This document shows positions 1 to 15,000 of a DNA stretch of 64,000 nucleotides, piece by piece. Under the pieces are notes generated by a model, which worked only from the letters and a program-made list of their open reading frames with translations, did no database searches and had not been told where the DNA came from. The number at the start of each line of letters is the position of its first letter. Position 1 is the stretch's first letter. Both the position numbers and the translations under genes were made by a program. Source of the DNA: Ancylostoma caninum (lineage: Eukaryota > Nematoda > Chromadorea > Rhabditida > Ancylostomatidae); the NCBI GenBank assembly GCA_037903475.1, contig JBAJFG010000581.1, forward strand, positions 372,001 to 436,000. Direction: 5' to 3'.

Positions 1-3000
1 ATTTGTTTATTTACTCGTGAAAAGTTGTAAAAATATGTGGAAATCCGACTCTTATAGATGTCGATGAAGTTGAAAGCAGTACCACAGCGATTTAGAGATC
101 CACCCCTACATACTAAGTTCACGGAGGGATGTGTTACTGTGTGGGTTAATCCACTGCTAACCCGGTTTATGCTGCTAAAACCTGTATCCTTTGCGTTTCA
201 GACTAATTCTGAAAATATTAGAAAAAAAAACATTATGAAGCCTTGAGTTAAAGTCACATTGCTCTTTTTCTTTCCATTTCTTCCTTGACTTCTCTTCATT
301 TGTAACTCCTGCCCCACTATTTTATTCAGGTCTTTCAATGTGTTTCACGCGTCACAAAGCGGAACCAAGGGATTTACATCGCTCCCTTCGACGCTGCTTC
401 AAAGCGCTCTTCAAAACGTCGCATCCACACCCCCTGCTCTTCTCGATTCTGTCCCATCGTCGATGCAGAATAACATACGTCGTGTGTGATTGAATCGGCT
501 CACTTGAAGTGCTGACCCTCGAGCCAATCCGCAGATTATATGCTTGCTGCTGCCCCGTACGCAATTAACGCCCAAGTGTCATCGACAACCAAAACATTTA
601 GCATTTCGCTTACGGTACCCGGACGACAAGTCGCAAGTTCACGACGCACTTGACGAGATGAGTTCGCGGCAGTGTGGACTTATTTCTAGCGATACTGCTT
701 TTCAGATAGTGCGTCCTGGTAAGGAGAAGTCTTGAAGTCTTGAAAATCTAGTCTAGACAAGTCTCGATGAGGCGTAGGGAAGCCATCGCAGAGAAACTCA
801 ATTGGATCTGCTGCGCGTCTATTAATAAAAAAAAATTTAGGGGGAAATAATAATTTAAAAGTACGAGGTTCCTTCTGAAATTCTAAAGATTCCCCCGAGA
901 GTCTGGCAAATAATTAATTGCTAAGCAAGCCAAGTGAAAAAAGAAAACACTGCAAGAGAAAATACTTTTGGAGTGAGATCATACCGTCCCCATCTACTCC
1001 AAACAAATATTTATTCACGCTTGTACCATACTCCTCAGCATTGGCGCTTCCGGTCGCTGCGGGGATCGATATGTATCAAGAGCATGGTCGTTGTGGCGAG
1101 AGCAACCGGAAACGCCATGCTCCCCGAAAACTATAGCTACAATGTAAGTACAATATTCGCTAGGACACTGGAGGGAAGCATAGATGTGGCCGTGACTAAA
1201 AAGTCTGCTAACATCTCTAGTTGCTGCTATCGCCTCCCCAGTTGCTGCGAAAAAGATGAAAGCTCCAACAGCAACTGACGGGAGACTGGTAGCAAGTGGG
1301 GGGAGGGATGACCTTTGAACTCGGCTACGCCTGCATTTACGCCGCGGAGTTCTCCTAGGGAGTGATCTCAAAATGTTCCAATGGGGGAGATTACTGGAAA
1401 ATATTCAGCTACCCACTCAGCTGCACTGAGGATTGCTCGAGAAAATGACCATTCACTTAAAACATGACCATTTATTCGAACAATGGCGAGTAATTCAATC
1501 AAACCAACAAGAATGTAAGTTGATCCTCGAGAATCTTCCAGAACTGGCATGCCAGAAAGGCTTAAGCTTTAGTGCTGGATGCATGGATGCAGATTTTGAC
1601 TGTCTAGAGCAGATGAGTCGCCTCTTCGACGATTTGGGCGCACCCTCAAAGCATCCTTGCTTTCCTTCAGACTGATTGATAGAGAAAGAGGCATTCCTTG
1701 ATGGAATCTTCACTTCGACAAAGTGGGCTAGTCGATGAACTGCTGACTCCATGTGCATCAAGTTTAGCCGACAAGGCAAATGAGCGTAAAAGCTGCTAAT
1801 CCGAGACGAGACCTATATGGGTAGGGAGCCTGTTCAACATAATGTTTCTGGTTACACTTGAAGTCTTCTAATTGGTTTACGGAAGCTCAGAATTTCACAC
1901 AGAGGATTTCTAACCCTTGGCTGACCAAGGGAGGATGCCATGGAATAGCGGCTTGGTGTACACTTGTGCAGCTCTATACGCTGGTTTCAAATTTGTTTTC
2001 ACCCTTCCAGTACCTTGTCTCTAGAGGAGCTATGCCCGTTTTCCGCAGGCATGTCATAGGGCTGTACAAATTTAGAAACAACAGTCAGCATTACCTGTTG
2101 GTTGTGCCGCCCAAAGGTAAGTTTCTGAGTGTGGAGCGTTATAACTGGAGTCGGCGGCGCTAGCGGGTCCTGCAATTGGCCAATCGGGTGAGCTGACCAG
2201 TCGTAGGGCTTGAGAGCACCCCGTTCCAGGTATAACGGTCCACACTATAAGTTTTTCATCTTACATGAACGTGCTCGAAACATAAAGTCCTGCCGTGTGC
2301 ATCCGTTCGTTTTTTTTTTGTGCTGAGCTTCTGTAGACCACTCAGAAAATTTAAGGTGTAGCCTGTAACATCATTTTGGAAAAACTTTCTAACCATATAG
2401 TGTGCCATCCTAGGCATCTCTGTCTATTCACACTTTTTTAGAGAGAGCATAGTTTCAGATTGTTATTTATTTATTTATTTATACGTTGTGATTATTCATA
2501 ATGACCCTTCTCACAGAAGGTAGAGAAGCCCCAGAGAGACTTCGGGAGGTGTAGAACAGCCGGTAGAAGTGTAGGTTCAAGCAGCAGAAACCGTGAGTCA
2601 ACATCCTCATCGAACCACAATTGCTCCCAAAAGCAGAGAGGTTATTGCTGTGCTCGAAATTCTCTTAAATCCGTCCTTTCATTTGAATGAATTATTTATT
2701 ATGGACGTTCTCTGCTCCCTAGGGTCTGCCCACTTCGTTTCCCTCACAAGCAATTATTGGTTTAGAATAACGTTGACTATCTATTGAAGCATTTCTCGCT
2801 TAAAAGTATAGATAGTAGCGATTGCAACACGAATCACGGCTTATTCCTCCATTGTTCAACTGTCACGCTAATGCCTGACCCGGCTAACAACTACAGTAGG
2901 CGTGGCGGCGGCTTTCGATTGGCTTCTCGGCGATGGGCGGGGCGAGAAGAGCTTTGTAGCGATTATGGTAGCGGATCTGCTCGCAAGCTCACTACTGTAT

Positions 3001-3075
3001 CGCTCCTTACTCAGCTGCGTCCCTTCTTTCCATGCAGTCGACTATGATAACAGTTCCGCATAAAATGTATGTCCA
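1..3075. other. left flank, no supported gene
   Basis: Only short open frames without splice-consistent partners are seen on either strand. Stop codons are frequent. One GTGTGGAGCG element lies at 2128-2246. The block 2880-3050 is GC-rich and directly precedes the DM gene, so it may be promoter sequence. Confidence 0.5.
2128..2246. mobile_element. MITE, GTGTGGAGCGTTATA family, copy 1
   Basis: About 119 bp with terminal inverted repeats: AGTGTGGAGCGTTATAACTG on the left and the complement of AGTGTGGACCGTTATACCTG on the right. The interior includes GCAATTGGCC and GAGCTGACC, shared with the copy at 28887. Confidence 0.75.
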
Positions 3076-3081
3076 TTTTAG
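3076..3081 (+). other. splice acceptor upstream of DM gene start (probable SL trans-splice site)
   Basis: CATTTTAG ends three bases before the ATG at 3085. A 3' splice site this close to the start codon, with no recognisable coding exon upstream, is typical of spliced-leader addition in nematodes. A cis-spliced non-coding exon is the alternative. Confidence 0.45.
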
Positions 3082-3084
3082 CTA

Positions 3085-6000
3085 ATGTCCTCACCTTCGA
3101 CACCGTCAATGGGCGGACTGGCTCCGTCCAGCCTCGAGCAGATCCTGCGCCTCCGACACGAGAGGAATCAGCGGACTCCGAAATGTGCGCGCTGTCGGAA
3201 TCACGGCACCGTGTCAGCGCTGAAGGGTTGGTTGGATTTTTCTGAGATTTGTTTGCATGGACCAACTGCTAGGGTGAAATATTCATAGGAAGGTGTAAGT
3301 TTAGGTGAACTGTGAGTTCTGTGGCCTAGGCTTCAAAACATTCCCCAAAGAAGTGCAGGCAAATATTCCTTAAAACATCTAAAATTGCTGGCCATCACTC
3401 TGATTATCATCCTGTCGACTTAAGCCTTATGCGTTCTATTTCTTCTTTGGGCCACGAGGAGAAGAATGCGAGAGCTCACCCCGATAGCTTCTCTGCAGTG
3501 AAAGAGGCTGCTCTGATTACGCATGCTAGAATCTCTAGATTGCAAGTCATAAACTGATGATGGAGTAAAAAGCGCATGAAATCATTTATGTGCAGGATCT
3601 CCCAGATAATGTTTGCATGATTTGAATTCCAGTAACTTAGGCGCGCATATCAACAACCACGAAACTTCTTCCTGTCCCTTCTTGTCCTCATTTTTGAGCA
3701 AACAAAGTTTGAAGTGAGTACCACTTATAGCAATGCATGTTCTCGCAGTATACATAGACATCTATCAGATATGGCTTCAGCAATGATGAGTACTTCGCCT
3801 ATATACTCGGTGTTCTGAACATTTTTGAAAAGTAGTCATCAGGAAAAGCTTGTGAACAACAGGTGAAACTCTTTGTTGTAACACAGTACGTAATTATATT
3901 ATCTCTCCCATGTTCCTTCAAACATAAGTAATGCCACAAAACCTCGGCGGACCTCACCGCATCTTTATATGTAATATCTTTCAGTTCTCACTCCGTTTTC
4001 TACGATCGGTGGATCAATCAACGTCTTGGTGTCAATGACATAATTTTGAATTAGTTCTGATTTAGTTCTGATGCATCTAATATGAACATATGTTCCACTT
4101 TTCCTTCATCTAAAATCCCCTTATTGCCAATGTAATGGTAACTTAGGGACATCTTGTATTTTGAACAGCTGTGAAGGAACTGAATGGGCATCTCTACTAA
4201 GTATAAGTGAAAAGTAGAGCAAAAGGAGAATAAGAAGGGTGGTAGTGCTATGGATTTATAAGCTTTTCTCATGGACCCATCGTGGTACATTTAACAGGTA
4301 ATAGCTGAAATAATTAATAATTTATTTCAGTGGATTAATCAGAGAGAAATTATAAAAAAGATTACCTGTCGTAGCATAGGATATTCAACAATTATACCCA
4401 ACTTGGATGTTTGCCGTTCAGTGCACAGATTGCAAGTTTCGCCAGCAAATCCCAATAATGTAAAAGGATTTTCCAGTCGTGAATATCTACGGCTATTTAT
4501 AATTACGTTCAGATGCAATAGTAGCAAGGCCTTCCCTGGTATAACGCTTGTATTCGGAGGAAAGAAGTGTTTAAGAATATGTAGTAAGCTTGTACTATAA
4601 CAAAAATCCCAATGCAAATTTAAGTCGCAGGTGACAAACGTCGTTGAATCCTGCCGCTACTACTCGTCAGTCACAGTTTATGATACATATTACACCTTCA
4701 GAAGCTGATGCGACCTCTACATTGCATAACAAAAAAAAACAGGGTCGAGACAGCAGAATCAAATTTTGCAATAAGTCCCTATGCTTTTGTTAAGTTCGCC
4801 ACTTGCAAATGACTTGTGAGAGCTGTAAATCAATCCTGGTCGGTTTCAACTGTTTTCCAAGAAAAATTCCTTTCAGGCCACAAACGCTACTGTAAATGGA
4901 AAGATTGCATGTGCGCAAAGTGTACACTAATTGCTGAAAGACAAAGGGTGATGGCTGCACAGGTGCGTTCGGCCTCACGACTGTCACATGCAACATCTTA
5001 GGAAACTCTTCAGGTTGCTCTTCGTCGTCAGCAAAGCCAGGAAGAAAAGGAAGCGAAGGACCTGCAGATACTCCTCGGTGGAAATGGTACGTTATTTTTT
5101 GGTCGTTGGCCCCTGAAAATGTATTTAGCGGTAGGAAAGCGCTGCGGAGCCATACGGCGGTTTGTCCAACTGGGTCGATATCGGTCATAAAGGTTTGTTT
5201 TGTTAGGAAATCCCAAAGACTAAACGCTTGAACGAGAATACCTGAATGTTCTGCCAGGATCTGTTGAGACCCAGGTTGGTGGCTCCAATAGGTAGGGGCA
5301 ACCTAGCACGACATCTCTTGGCTTAGTAAACCTACCATAGTAGAGTAATTTTGGCCCAGATGGACAAACCGGAATCTGGAGTCTGGATAAGTAATCTGCT
5401 GCCATTTTGCCCTACTTACGCTGAAGATTTCGCCAGTAGCGGGACAGAAAATTTTCCTGCCTTCACCAGCTCACATCCGACTTCGTCTAAAATTGTCTCC
5501 TACAGTGCGACCACAGTGAGGGATCCCTGCTGTCCTTACTCCAGGAAAATTCCTGTTAGTTTACTCCTTGCCAGGGGTAGCGCCACCCAGAAGCTTCTGA
5601 TTTGGCCCGCGCCAGCCACGGGTAGCTCGTGGCCGAGCTGCCAACGCAAACATTCCTTGTATGGGAGGCTGTAGCTTGTGTTGTCACGCAACATTCAACT
5701 CATTAGTATTGTGGCCAGGTGCGGATGAACGCAAATATGACCCGCTGAGATTCACCCCCACCTCTATTGGGCCAAGTCAATGGGAAGCCAACACTCTTTA
5801 ACACTCGCAAGCCTACACTAAACACACACGCTCTGAAGCCTCTCAACACTCACTTCCTCGCTACACATGACACCTCACGGTAAACACCGCAGAAGCTGGT
5901 CAGACTCATTCAGCTGGACAGGCGGAGGCTTCGGTTGGGTAGGGATGGATGACTGGGTCGTGGAATTTCATCTTAGCGCACATCGCAGGTCTTTTTTTTT

Positions 6001-9000
6001 GGCTGAGTCTGAGATCACGATGATGAAATAGCAAGTAATCCTCCAAATAATAATAAATCACAATAATAATACAGATAACAATTCAGGTGGAAAAATTCGA
6101 GGAGATTCTACTTATTTTACGCATATTCGTGTCGGAAACTCATTTCCGGAGCAAATACACGTAAGCTAAGCGAAATCTGCTCGAATTTGCCAATTTTCAT
6201 CGATTCGAGTAGAATCCGCCGGAGTTTAGACGTAAAATAAGCGGAATCTACTCGAATCTGCACTTCATGTGAATTCAAGCAGATTTCATATATTTTTCGT
6301 TCATTTTTTTTTGGTAAATTCGTTTTTCACTAATTATTGTCATTCCTTTTCCACCTTCAGAAATGTGTTATGCCTGAAAGATTTCCACATCTATTAAACA
6401 AAGCGCCGTAAGGGGGCTAGAGCGGCTAGTAGTTCACTTATCGTAATTACAAAAAAGTTCAGTAAATTAGTTTGGTAATCGAGCAGATTTCGACTATTTT
6501 CTGTAGATTTACGTGTATTTTTAGGGCGAAATCGGGAAATATTTCGACGAAAAATAGGCGAAACCTGCTCGAATTTTCCCAGCTGAAAATAATAACGATG
6601 TTTGTTCGAATTCACCAATTCCTCAATGTAGGAAGAAAATCGTATGTAATTCGCCAAAAGGTATATGTATGTATTGTCGTCGCTTTCCAGTTACTCCATC
6701 CCTAGTTCCTCAAAAATATAATATTAACTTGTTTGGAGAGCTCGAGGATGGGTCCAAACATTCGAACCCCTCTCCTCCTTTTTAGAAAATTTCTCTGCTC
6801 CTCCTCTCACTTATGGTCTATTTTTAGATTTCACACCTATCATGAAGACCTTGGGGTCGTGGAAATGTCCTGAGATTTGTGGAGGTAGTTTGCACTAAAA
6901 GTACGAAATCCTAGGGCTCGATACATTGAGTTTCCCTTCAACAGACGCTAAATGAAGTTAACGCCGATAGCGAATGCTTCTTATTATTTTTTGATAATAT
7001 ATTTCTGCGTTGTAGCAAGCAAACTTCCTGGAAGCGTGATAGTGGTATGGACCACTGGTGGATGCAGATAGAGGGGAGGGGGGGGGGGGTGGGTGGGGAC
7101 AACTGGGGTATCCATGGCACTGGTGACCTAGAAGGAGAAAAATCTGAAAAATTGATATAAATTTTAAATAATTAATGATAATTATTCAAAATGATAACAG
7201 TGGAAATAAACAATCAAAATACACCGATACTAGATTTTCATCTATTTTATGAAGTAATTTCAAAAATTCGTCACCATTCTCGGGATTCACGCTCCCCACT
7301 CACCCCTTGCGTCCTCCAGTGGTATGTACTGCAACAGAAGTAATTCGAAGTTTGAGCCGAAGTAGCACTGCTGTTCTGTTTGTCAGGTAAATGTGTCAGA
7401 AAATACGCAGAACTGCCCATTCGTACATATCTCCATTTTCAAGTATGAATTGGATTGTTCTACCCAGTACTGGGGGGATATGGAGCAAAAATAGTCCTAG
7501 AGGACTTTCAGTGGTCAAAATGCGAGGCAAGTCCCAAAAAATAACCCGAATCCATAGTCCTGGGAAAATTGAAGCAACCCGATATGCAACAGATTCAAGC
7601 GAGATGAAAACACCGCAGCGCTCATACATACGTTACGTTCCCAGCGGTCTTTACTCGCTATGCAATTCAATATAATTTATTCATTCATGTATTCATTTTT
7701 GGTTCAAGAGCAGCGTGTTGGCAGAGGCAATAAGGAGCAATGATCAAGAGGATAATCAATTGTTATTTATTTATTCATTTATTTACATGCACATAAGTGC
7801 ACTATACAATGGTGAATCACGAGCACAAGGAAGTATATGAGGAGCTCTCCAGGTTCAGTTGAAAAAAAAACAAACCGAAGTTATTTCGTTTGTTATCAGC
7901 AGATATATACTCTGATAACTGTGCAGGACGAACGCTGACCAAACGACGTAATGGTTCGGTTAGAAATCGTAGCAGCAACGGTTGCCAGTTGCTGCCATCC
8001 TCCCCTCGATTGCTGCTCAATCTGTCGGCCCTTTAGCAGCAATTGCTGAGGGACGGCAGCACTCAAGGGGAGAATGGCAGCAACTGACAACCGTTGCTGC
8101 TAGGGGTTCTAACCGAACCATTACGCCGTTCGGGCTGCGTTCGTGCTGCACACTTATCAGAGTATGTGCATCTTCATACTCGATGTTGCCACGCTTCTTC
8201 CTACGCCTCGGGGTAGGGGCTCCCGAGAGACTCGAAACCCGAGAGAGTCAAAACAGAAAAGCTCTTTTTTCCGCAAAACAGTACCACCGATCATACTGGG
8301 CATTCTATAGGAGTGAATATGGTGCATCCACGGACTGAAGTTGAAAAATGCTGCTGTGAACTTCAGAGCACGTTTAATGTCTTATTGGAAACGACCAGGT
8401 CTCACTCTCCACGGTCCCCCTACCAATACTCGCTACCCGCTGAATGGGCTATAAACTCATTTAAATAAATATGTAAATATGCATAGCATTAGCACAGTAA
8501 ACTTATAGTTCTGTTTTATGGGTGATATTTATGTGAGAGAACTGTGCTGACAGGTAGGTTGAGAAAGGGTATAATTTCACGGCATTCTCCATTGCCCTTT
8601 TTCCTACGAAACGTTCCAATTCAGACGAACTCGATAAGTTTCTTCCAGCCAGCGAACTTCTGGACATGCTGCGCAGGAACGAGCAGCCGACAGTCACCAG
8701 CGCAGTCGACAACGATGGTGAGTTGCTCAAATCAAATCACTTCCCCTAGAGTGTCATAGCTATTCTATTCGACTACGTCCAAGAAAAGAGAGGCCAAGTG
8801 CAGTAGTGAAACTGATGCGAGCATTCTCACGAATAGGGAGAAATTCTGTGTGACGACGCATCTGTCTGTGACTGTGAATTGTTGAAAACTTGAAAAATTA
8901 AAAATTGCTGTCCTCCACGAAAAACGCAGTTGAATATTATTCGCTTCAAACAGCATGATCTACTTATAGCAGCAAAAGGTAGAAAAAAATCCCGATATTA

Positions 9001-12000
9001 GCACCATCTTCCCGAGAAATATGTAGATCTATGTTTGTTCCTTCTCCACTTTTTCGCCACTTCCCTTCTTGCAAATGGCTTCGGAAATTTCACATGACAA
9101 ACTGAGATTAAAATCTTTTCCTCTTAAAATCCTCCTAAAACTTCCCTCTTAAAATCTTCAAATCTTTGAGATTTCACAGGATATTAAGCCACGGACGTAA
9201 TATTTTGAATTCAGTGTTGATGTTGCAGGGTGGATGAAAATGTTTTTAAGAACTTTTTTTTGTTTTTTTTTTTGCTTCATAAGATAAATAGGTTCAAAAT
9301 TTGTTTCAGCATATTTTCAGCTCCCAAATTTTTTTACTATTTGTTTTTTTTCTAAATAACTTATCTGCAGTTAATAATTGAAATGAAAATCCCTTTTTAG
9401 ACATAACGGACAGTAAGACCCACCGCTGTTAATAACCCTATTTTTTTGAAATTCCGGCCAAGCAACTGCTACACATAGTGTGTTTCACAAGGAAACACAG
9501 TTATGAAGATATTAGAGAAAGAAAGAACGCGAGAAAGAGCGTCGTATTTGGAGAGGTAGAAGAGAAATGCAGATCTTAGACATAATCACTCAACCATCGT
9601 CGTTTTTGAAACGGACTATACTGCTTGGCACGTGTCTGAAAGTTCTCATATGTGCTTATTTTTCCAAAGCGTTCCCTGAAGCTCCCTCGATTTGAGATCT
9701 TCGATACTTGCTGTTCATAGTGGAAAAGACTTTCTAGTCTAGCCATCTTCTAAAAGGAAATTGAGCCCTCTTTGTAAAAGATGTTAATAACAACAATAAA
9801 ATTATAGATCTACACATCATTTCAAACCTTGAAAAGAATAATTATAAAAAATAACCCCTCTAAAGAACTAAAAATTAAAAAAAAATCACTGATGGCACTT
9901 TCATTAGCAGACATTTGCGGTAACTTTAAGAAAGTTTCAAAAAATAAGCTAAGTTTCATCGCTGAAATATTTTTTGTAGGGATCTATAGATGGAAACGCA
10001 AGACTCTGATCTTTCTCATTTTTTTTTGAAATTCTTCCATGATATGCATACTGAAAGGACATAAAAACAGAAATTTGCAACATCCAACCATATTTTTGTG
10101 CCCCTTGATCCCTTTTTGTGCAAAGTAGGAGTGACTTTCCATCTCCCTTCGTTTCCCTGACGACGTTTCACAGAAAGCACGCTAGGAATGTGCTTGAAGA
10201 CCTCTTCGAACCACTATTAGCGGTGGCGCGTCTGGTGCTTGACGAGCTTAGTTAGTTAAAAACTGAGCTGAGAGAGTAGCGTAGACCGCTTGGCATCAAA
10301 CGTGTCCAGTTACTGATTCAAAAGCTCAATTTTTTCCGGAAGGTTGGAAAAATTTAAGACAAGGAACTCAGCACCCTTGTTTCTCTATCTTTTTCAGAAG
10401 AAGTCACGTGGTAGTAGGAAAAATGAGAGAAAAAAAACTGCTAAATGGTCTGCACAAGACCCTGCTGCTTATTTTCGGCTACCTTATTTCATGGATATGC
10501 CTTGACATGAGGCTTGACATTTTTTTGGTTTGAAAACGCATTTCAATACCTTTCAAAATAATTTTCCAGGGTTTTCCAACAGAGATTTATCTGAAAGTAA
10601 TCATTTTTCGAGTAAAAAAAACCGAGTAAACCTGGTATAGAACCTGGTATCAGTTCACAACGTTTCCATGGCGAGACTCATGGCCTGTCATCGAAAACAA
10701 GTAGGCGAGCGGACAAATAGCGACGCGGCGACCACCCATGTAGCACGATGGCCGAGTGGTTAAGGCGTTGGACTTAAGTTCCAATGGACGTAAGTCCTCG
10801 TGGGTTCGAACCCCACTCGTGCTAGATGTTTTGCATTTGACCACATGATCACTTTCCCGACACATCCGAGGTAGCATTGCGCTCTGGTACGCAGTTGTTT
10901 ACGTCAAGAAGTGCAAATGCGAGCCACGCAGCATTGATTGGTGGCGGGCTGGCTGCTGTGGGCCGCGAGTTCGGCGCAGGTCAGAAGCGCATTAGCCCGC
11001 GCTTGTTGGCAATCGTTTAATAACATTGCGCAATGCCATAATTGGGAAAGAACGATTCCGGGGCGAGGCAGCTGCTGGCGAGATTACCTGCTTATCCCCT
11101 TATCCTGGTACTCATGGATTTTGCAATTCCAGAGAGCTCGGCCAGTGAACCTCTGCCGATGGGCCAGAAGAAGGAGTCGGTCGACGCCAATCGCAGCTCT
11201 CCATCCAGCCCTCCGCTCAGCGAACAGGTGAGGTCGAATGAGGGGAAAGTGGAGCGATGAGCCAAAAAAAAAAACAAAGAAAAAACTATTCATATTCCAG
11301 TAGAATCAAGACTCGTCTTTTTACACGAAAACTGAGTTAACAGCCTCGAAAATCAAGGTGTGCAGGAGTCAAAATCCTGAGAATAACAATATGAGGACAT
11401 AGGAATCTTCAAGAGTCTCGTGTAGAGGGTTTATAGTTCAAAACAACTTCTCAAATGAGATGCCTTTAAAAAATGGACGCACAAATTTTCATTTCATTTT
11501 CATTCTCATTAGATACGTCATACAACGTGCTGAAAAAAAAAAAACAAACAAACAAAGTATTACAAGCTGCTACCGTGATTAAAATAGAACCGATAGGAAT
11601 CCCTAAGTTTCCTGATTTGATCTCCATTTAGTGCCGAACAGCGTATATGTAGTACCTGGAAAGAGCCAAGCAATCCCGGAATCCTTCCTGTGAACTCTGA
11701 TGGCACGATTTTTTGCCGCTGAATAGAACGTTTTCCTCATTATCTTATTTATCGGAATGAAAATCACAAACGATGCAAGTATTTAGAGCTCTCGGGTGAT
11801 TATCCTCTCCTAATTAGCAATATTGCCAATCACCAGGTGAGGATGGGTCTGTTAAAGGCGAGAAACTAATTTCGCACATTCCTCAGTTGATGGCGACTCT
11901 TGGTGCACGTGCTCGAAGGAAAGCTATTTCTCCGGGCTTACGCTTCCCAGGGTTTGGAGGAAATTAGTCCTTGAGGGCTTCTACGAGATTATAATTTTCT

Positions 12001-15000
12001 TTTCCAGTTGGAGTGAACTTTCTCCATGATATCGATAGTACCTACATACCTTCTGAAGCATGTACTATACTGTAGCGATCAAGGAGATTAAGATTTCTGG
12101 TCTTTCGTTGATAATTCCTGGAAAAATAAGGAATAGAAAGTGAAATTTTCATGAGAGTTGTAGTTAATCGCGGCAATTTACAAGTTTAAAAAATCCTATT
12201 TCGTTGAGTAATTTCTCTAGAGAAGGAACTTCCATCTACTAATATTCAAACCTGCAAAGTGGTACATATGTATGTATTAGTATGGCAACTAAATTCTTGG
12301 GCTTGCTTTCAAAAATTTTGCCAATTTTTGACATATTGATTTTTGCCTTATTTCTGCATCATATGACACAGACGGCGCTGCGCGTGGCCCTCTAAATTCC
12401 TGTGTCCTGCGCGGCATCCATCTTGTTAGAATTATTTCTTCAGTGCGATTAGTAAATGACAAAAGTTTAGTAGCTCGCCAGAGCAGAATTCTTAAATTTT
12501 TAATGGGAACAATCTTTCTGTGCAACAAAGGGTAATATATCCACAGTAATAGCATATAGACTCCCACTAAAGGAGAAGTCACTGTCACTGCTCAGGAGGA
12601 GCTCTGTGATGGAGAAATTAACTTAGAACACAAGACTGCGCTTAGGAACGCAAATGAGAACATTGTGAACTCATTTGCTCGAACATTAAGCATGATTGAC
12701 ATCTGCCACAGTTTAGCAAAGCGTATCTTCTCCTCTTTTCAAAGAAAAAATCTTCTAGGGAGCACACCATGCAAAGCGAGAAAAACGTAATTGAGGTTAA
12801 ATGATGACCGCAGTTTTGAAGACCCTAGTGATTTATTGCAAACTTTGACGAAACAGTCAGGGGCCGGGGAGTTCCCTACAGATTTTCTATTTAAGCAAAT
12901 ATTGCACTAATTAAATATTACTTGCTCTGATGACTAAATCATCAATTAGAAAAGCAGCGACTTGTAGAGTTCGTTAACCTTTAAGCACGTCTCATGCATT
13001 TCTATAAAGTGGAGCTGCCGAAAACCTGGTCATTGCGGGCAGAGAAGTTGTCACAAAAATGGAAAGGCACTACATATTCAAATTATGCGTGGTTTGGATG
13101 GCCACTTGTTTTGTGATTTTTTAAAATAATTTTCAATTATTGCACATCGTCAAGTCCAAGAATTTAGCTGCCAACTAATACATACTATACTGTAGTTATC
13201 AAGGAGATTAAGATTTTTGGTCCATCGTCGATAACTCCTGGAAAAATAAGGAATAGAAAGTGAAATTTCCATGAGAATTGTAGTTAATCGCGGCAATTTA
13301 CAGTTTAAAAAATCCCATTTCGTTGAGTAATTTTTCTAGAGAAGAAACTTCCATCTACTAATATTCAAATCTGCTAAGTGGTACATACGTACATATGTAC
13401 TACTCAGAGTGGCTCATAATATTAGGCTAGTTTGAAAGCCTGTCAAAAAAAGTCGATTTTCGATTCAAAATTTCTTGTTCTTGGATTGAGAATCGCTGGC
13501 GCTGGAATCAGACAAATTGTCCTACTAGTTCTCAACTACAGTACCAACGCTAGTTTTTGTAACTTCCTGTTAAAAATCGAAAATTTTCATGATACCGATT
13601 CCAAGCCGTTCTACCACCAGAATGTTTAGCACGATCTATCTGAGTAAGAAATCAGTTGTAAAGAATTTTTTAGAAGTTGTTTGAGTGTTTCAGAGACAAA
13701 AGTATGAGCGTTTTTCACCAGTGACCTTAATTAGGGGGCAGGGCAGAGTAATTAATGAAAATGCTGGATTATTGGTGACAGCCGGAACCTTGAAGGGACG
13801 AGATTTGAATGATTGGATAGGGAACTATCCGCCAAACATGGGTATGTTCGCATCTTCTTAGAATATCTAATTTTTATTTATTTATTTATTGCATCTTATT
13901 TACAACGCTATGGACACACAGTTCAGTTAAAATACAAATTCTGGTTGAGCAGTTCAGACATTCTCAAAGTCGGTAAGATAGAGTATTCTGGAAGAGGCCC
14001 CACAGTTGAAGAGGTGAACAACAAGAGATGGGGGGATACAGAACGCCAAAACTCGAGATAGGTGGAAAAACGCGCACTGTACTCCTGTCGCCGTACCACC
14101 TCAAACTCACCGTGCTCCTCAAACTAACCGAAGTTCGTTTATTCCGAGGAAAAAATATTATAGTTATAACCGAGTCACCACAATGGGTAGCTTTAATGCC
14201 TGAATGCACCACTGACACTACCCAGGGTAATCTTCTTGACGTTCTTGCTAAGAATGGGAATAAGATTTGTGTGATTTTGACGCGTTTACCCACGGTAATC
14301 TCTTTGGACCACCCACTATAGTGCTTTTCCCCGACCAAGTTGTGTACTTATACCAAAAACAAACGCTTCATTTACGGGTACCTTTGAAGTGGAGAGTACT
14401 GAAACACGGCGAACTTCTTTTATTATTTTAAAACACGATATCTGTGCATACGTAGGTATGGTGTTTTCCAGATAGTAATAGAAAAAAAATCTAATTTTTC
14501 AAAGAAAATTTTTCTTGAATTTTTCAAGTGCAATCTCCACTCTGCGCTTCATTTATTTTCTCAATTAGTAATAAAGTAATGAGATTAAAGGAACAAATTG
14601 CTCAATTCTCACATTCTTGGATGCTACAGAATCAAGAGCCTGCTGACAAAATCTCCCTTGCGTGGCAGTGGTAGGAACCTTTCCAACATCGTAAGTGACT
14701 CTATTTGGTCAAAGGGGAAAAGTAGAAACTGCAATCATCAGTAGTTCAACATGAGTAATTTGTTTTACAATATTAGCCTATTTTACAATAATTTTAAAAC
14801 TATTTCTTCGCTTGCCGCAGGACCGCAGGAGGACTTTGGCTTTTATTCCTCATTTATTATGTTTCTGCTACTGAATGCGAGCGTTCTCATGGAACCTACT
14901 ATTTGTTTTTGGGTTACTGTTTCGGAACAAAAGTGAAAATAAATCTTATTTTCGTTTGATGCGCTCTTGTCAATTTCCAAAGCTTCAATTACTGACTTCC

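Larger units (their letters stand above)
5087..8624 (+). other. DM gene intron 3
   Basis: Holds an unidentified moderately GC-rich stretch (about 5240-5990), an AT-rich inverted-repeat block (6090-6580), a hAT-like element (7053-7321) and a foldback element (7907-8165). No coding exon fits the phase. Confidence 0.6.

Noticed and set aside
1368..1779. Overlapping open frames on both strands near 1.4-1.8 kb
   Set aside because: Translations are not recognisable as a transposon protein or host gene, and stops break each frame within 100 codons.
10931..11021. GC-rich frame [12 protein letters not shown] before DM exon 5
   Set aside because: No acceptor precedes it and its phase does not fit between exons 4 and 5.
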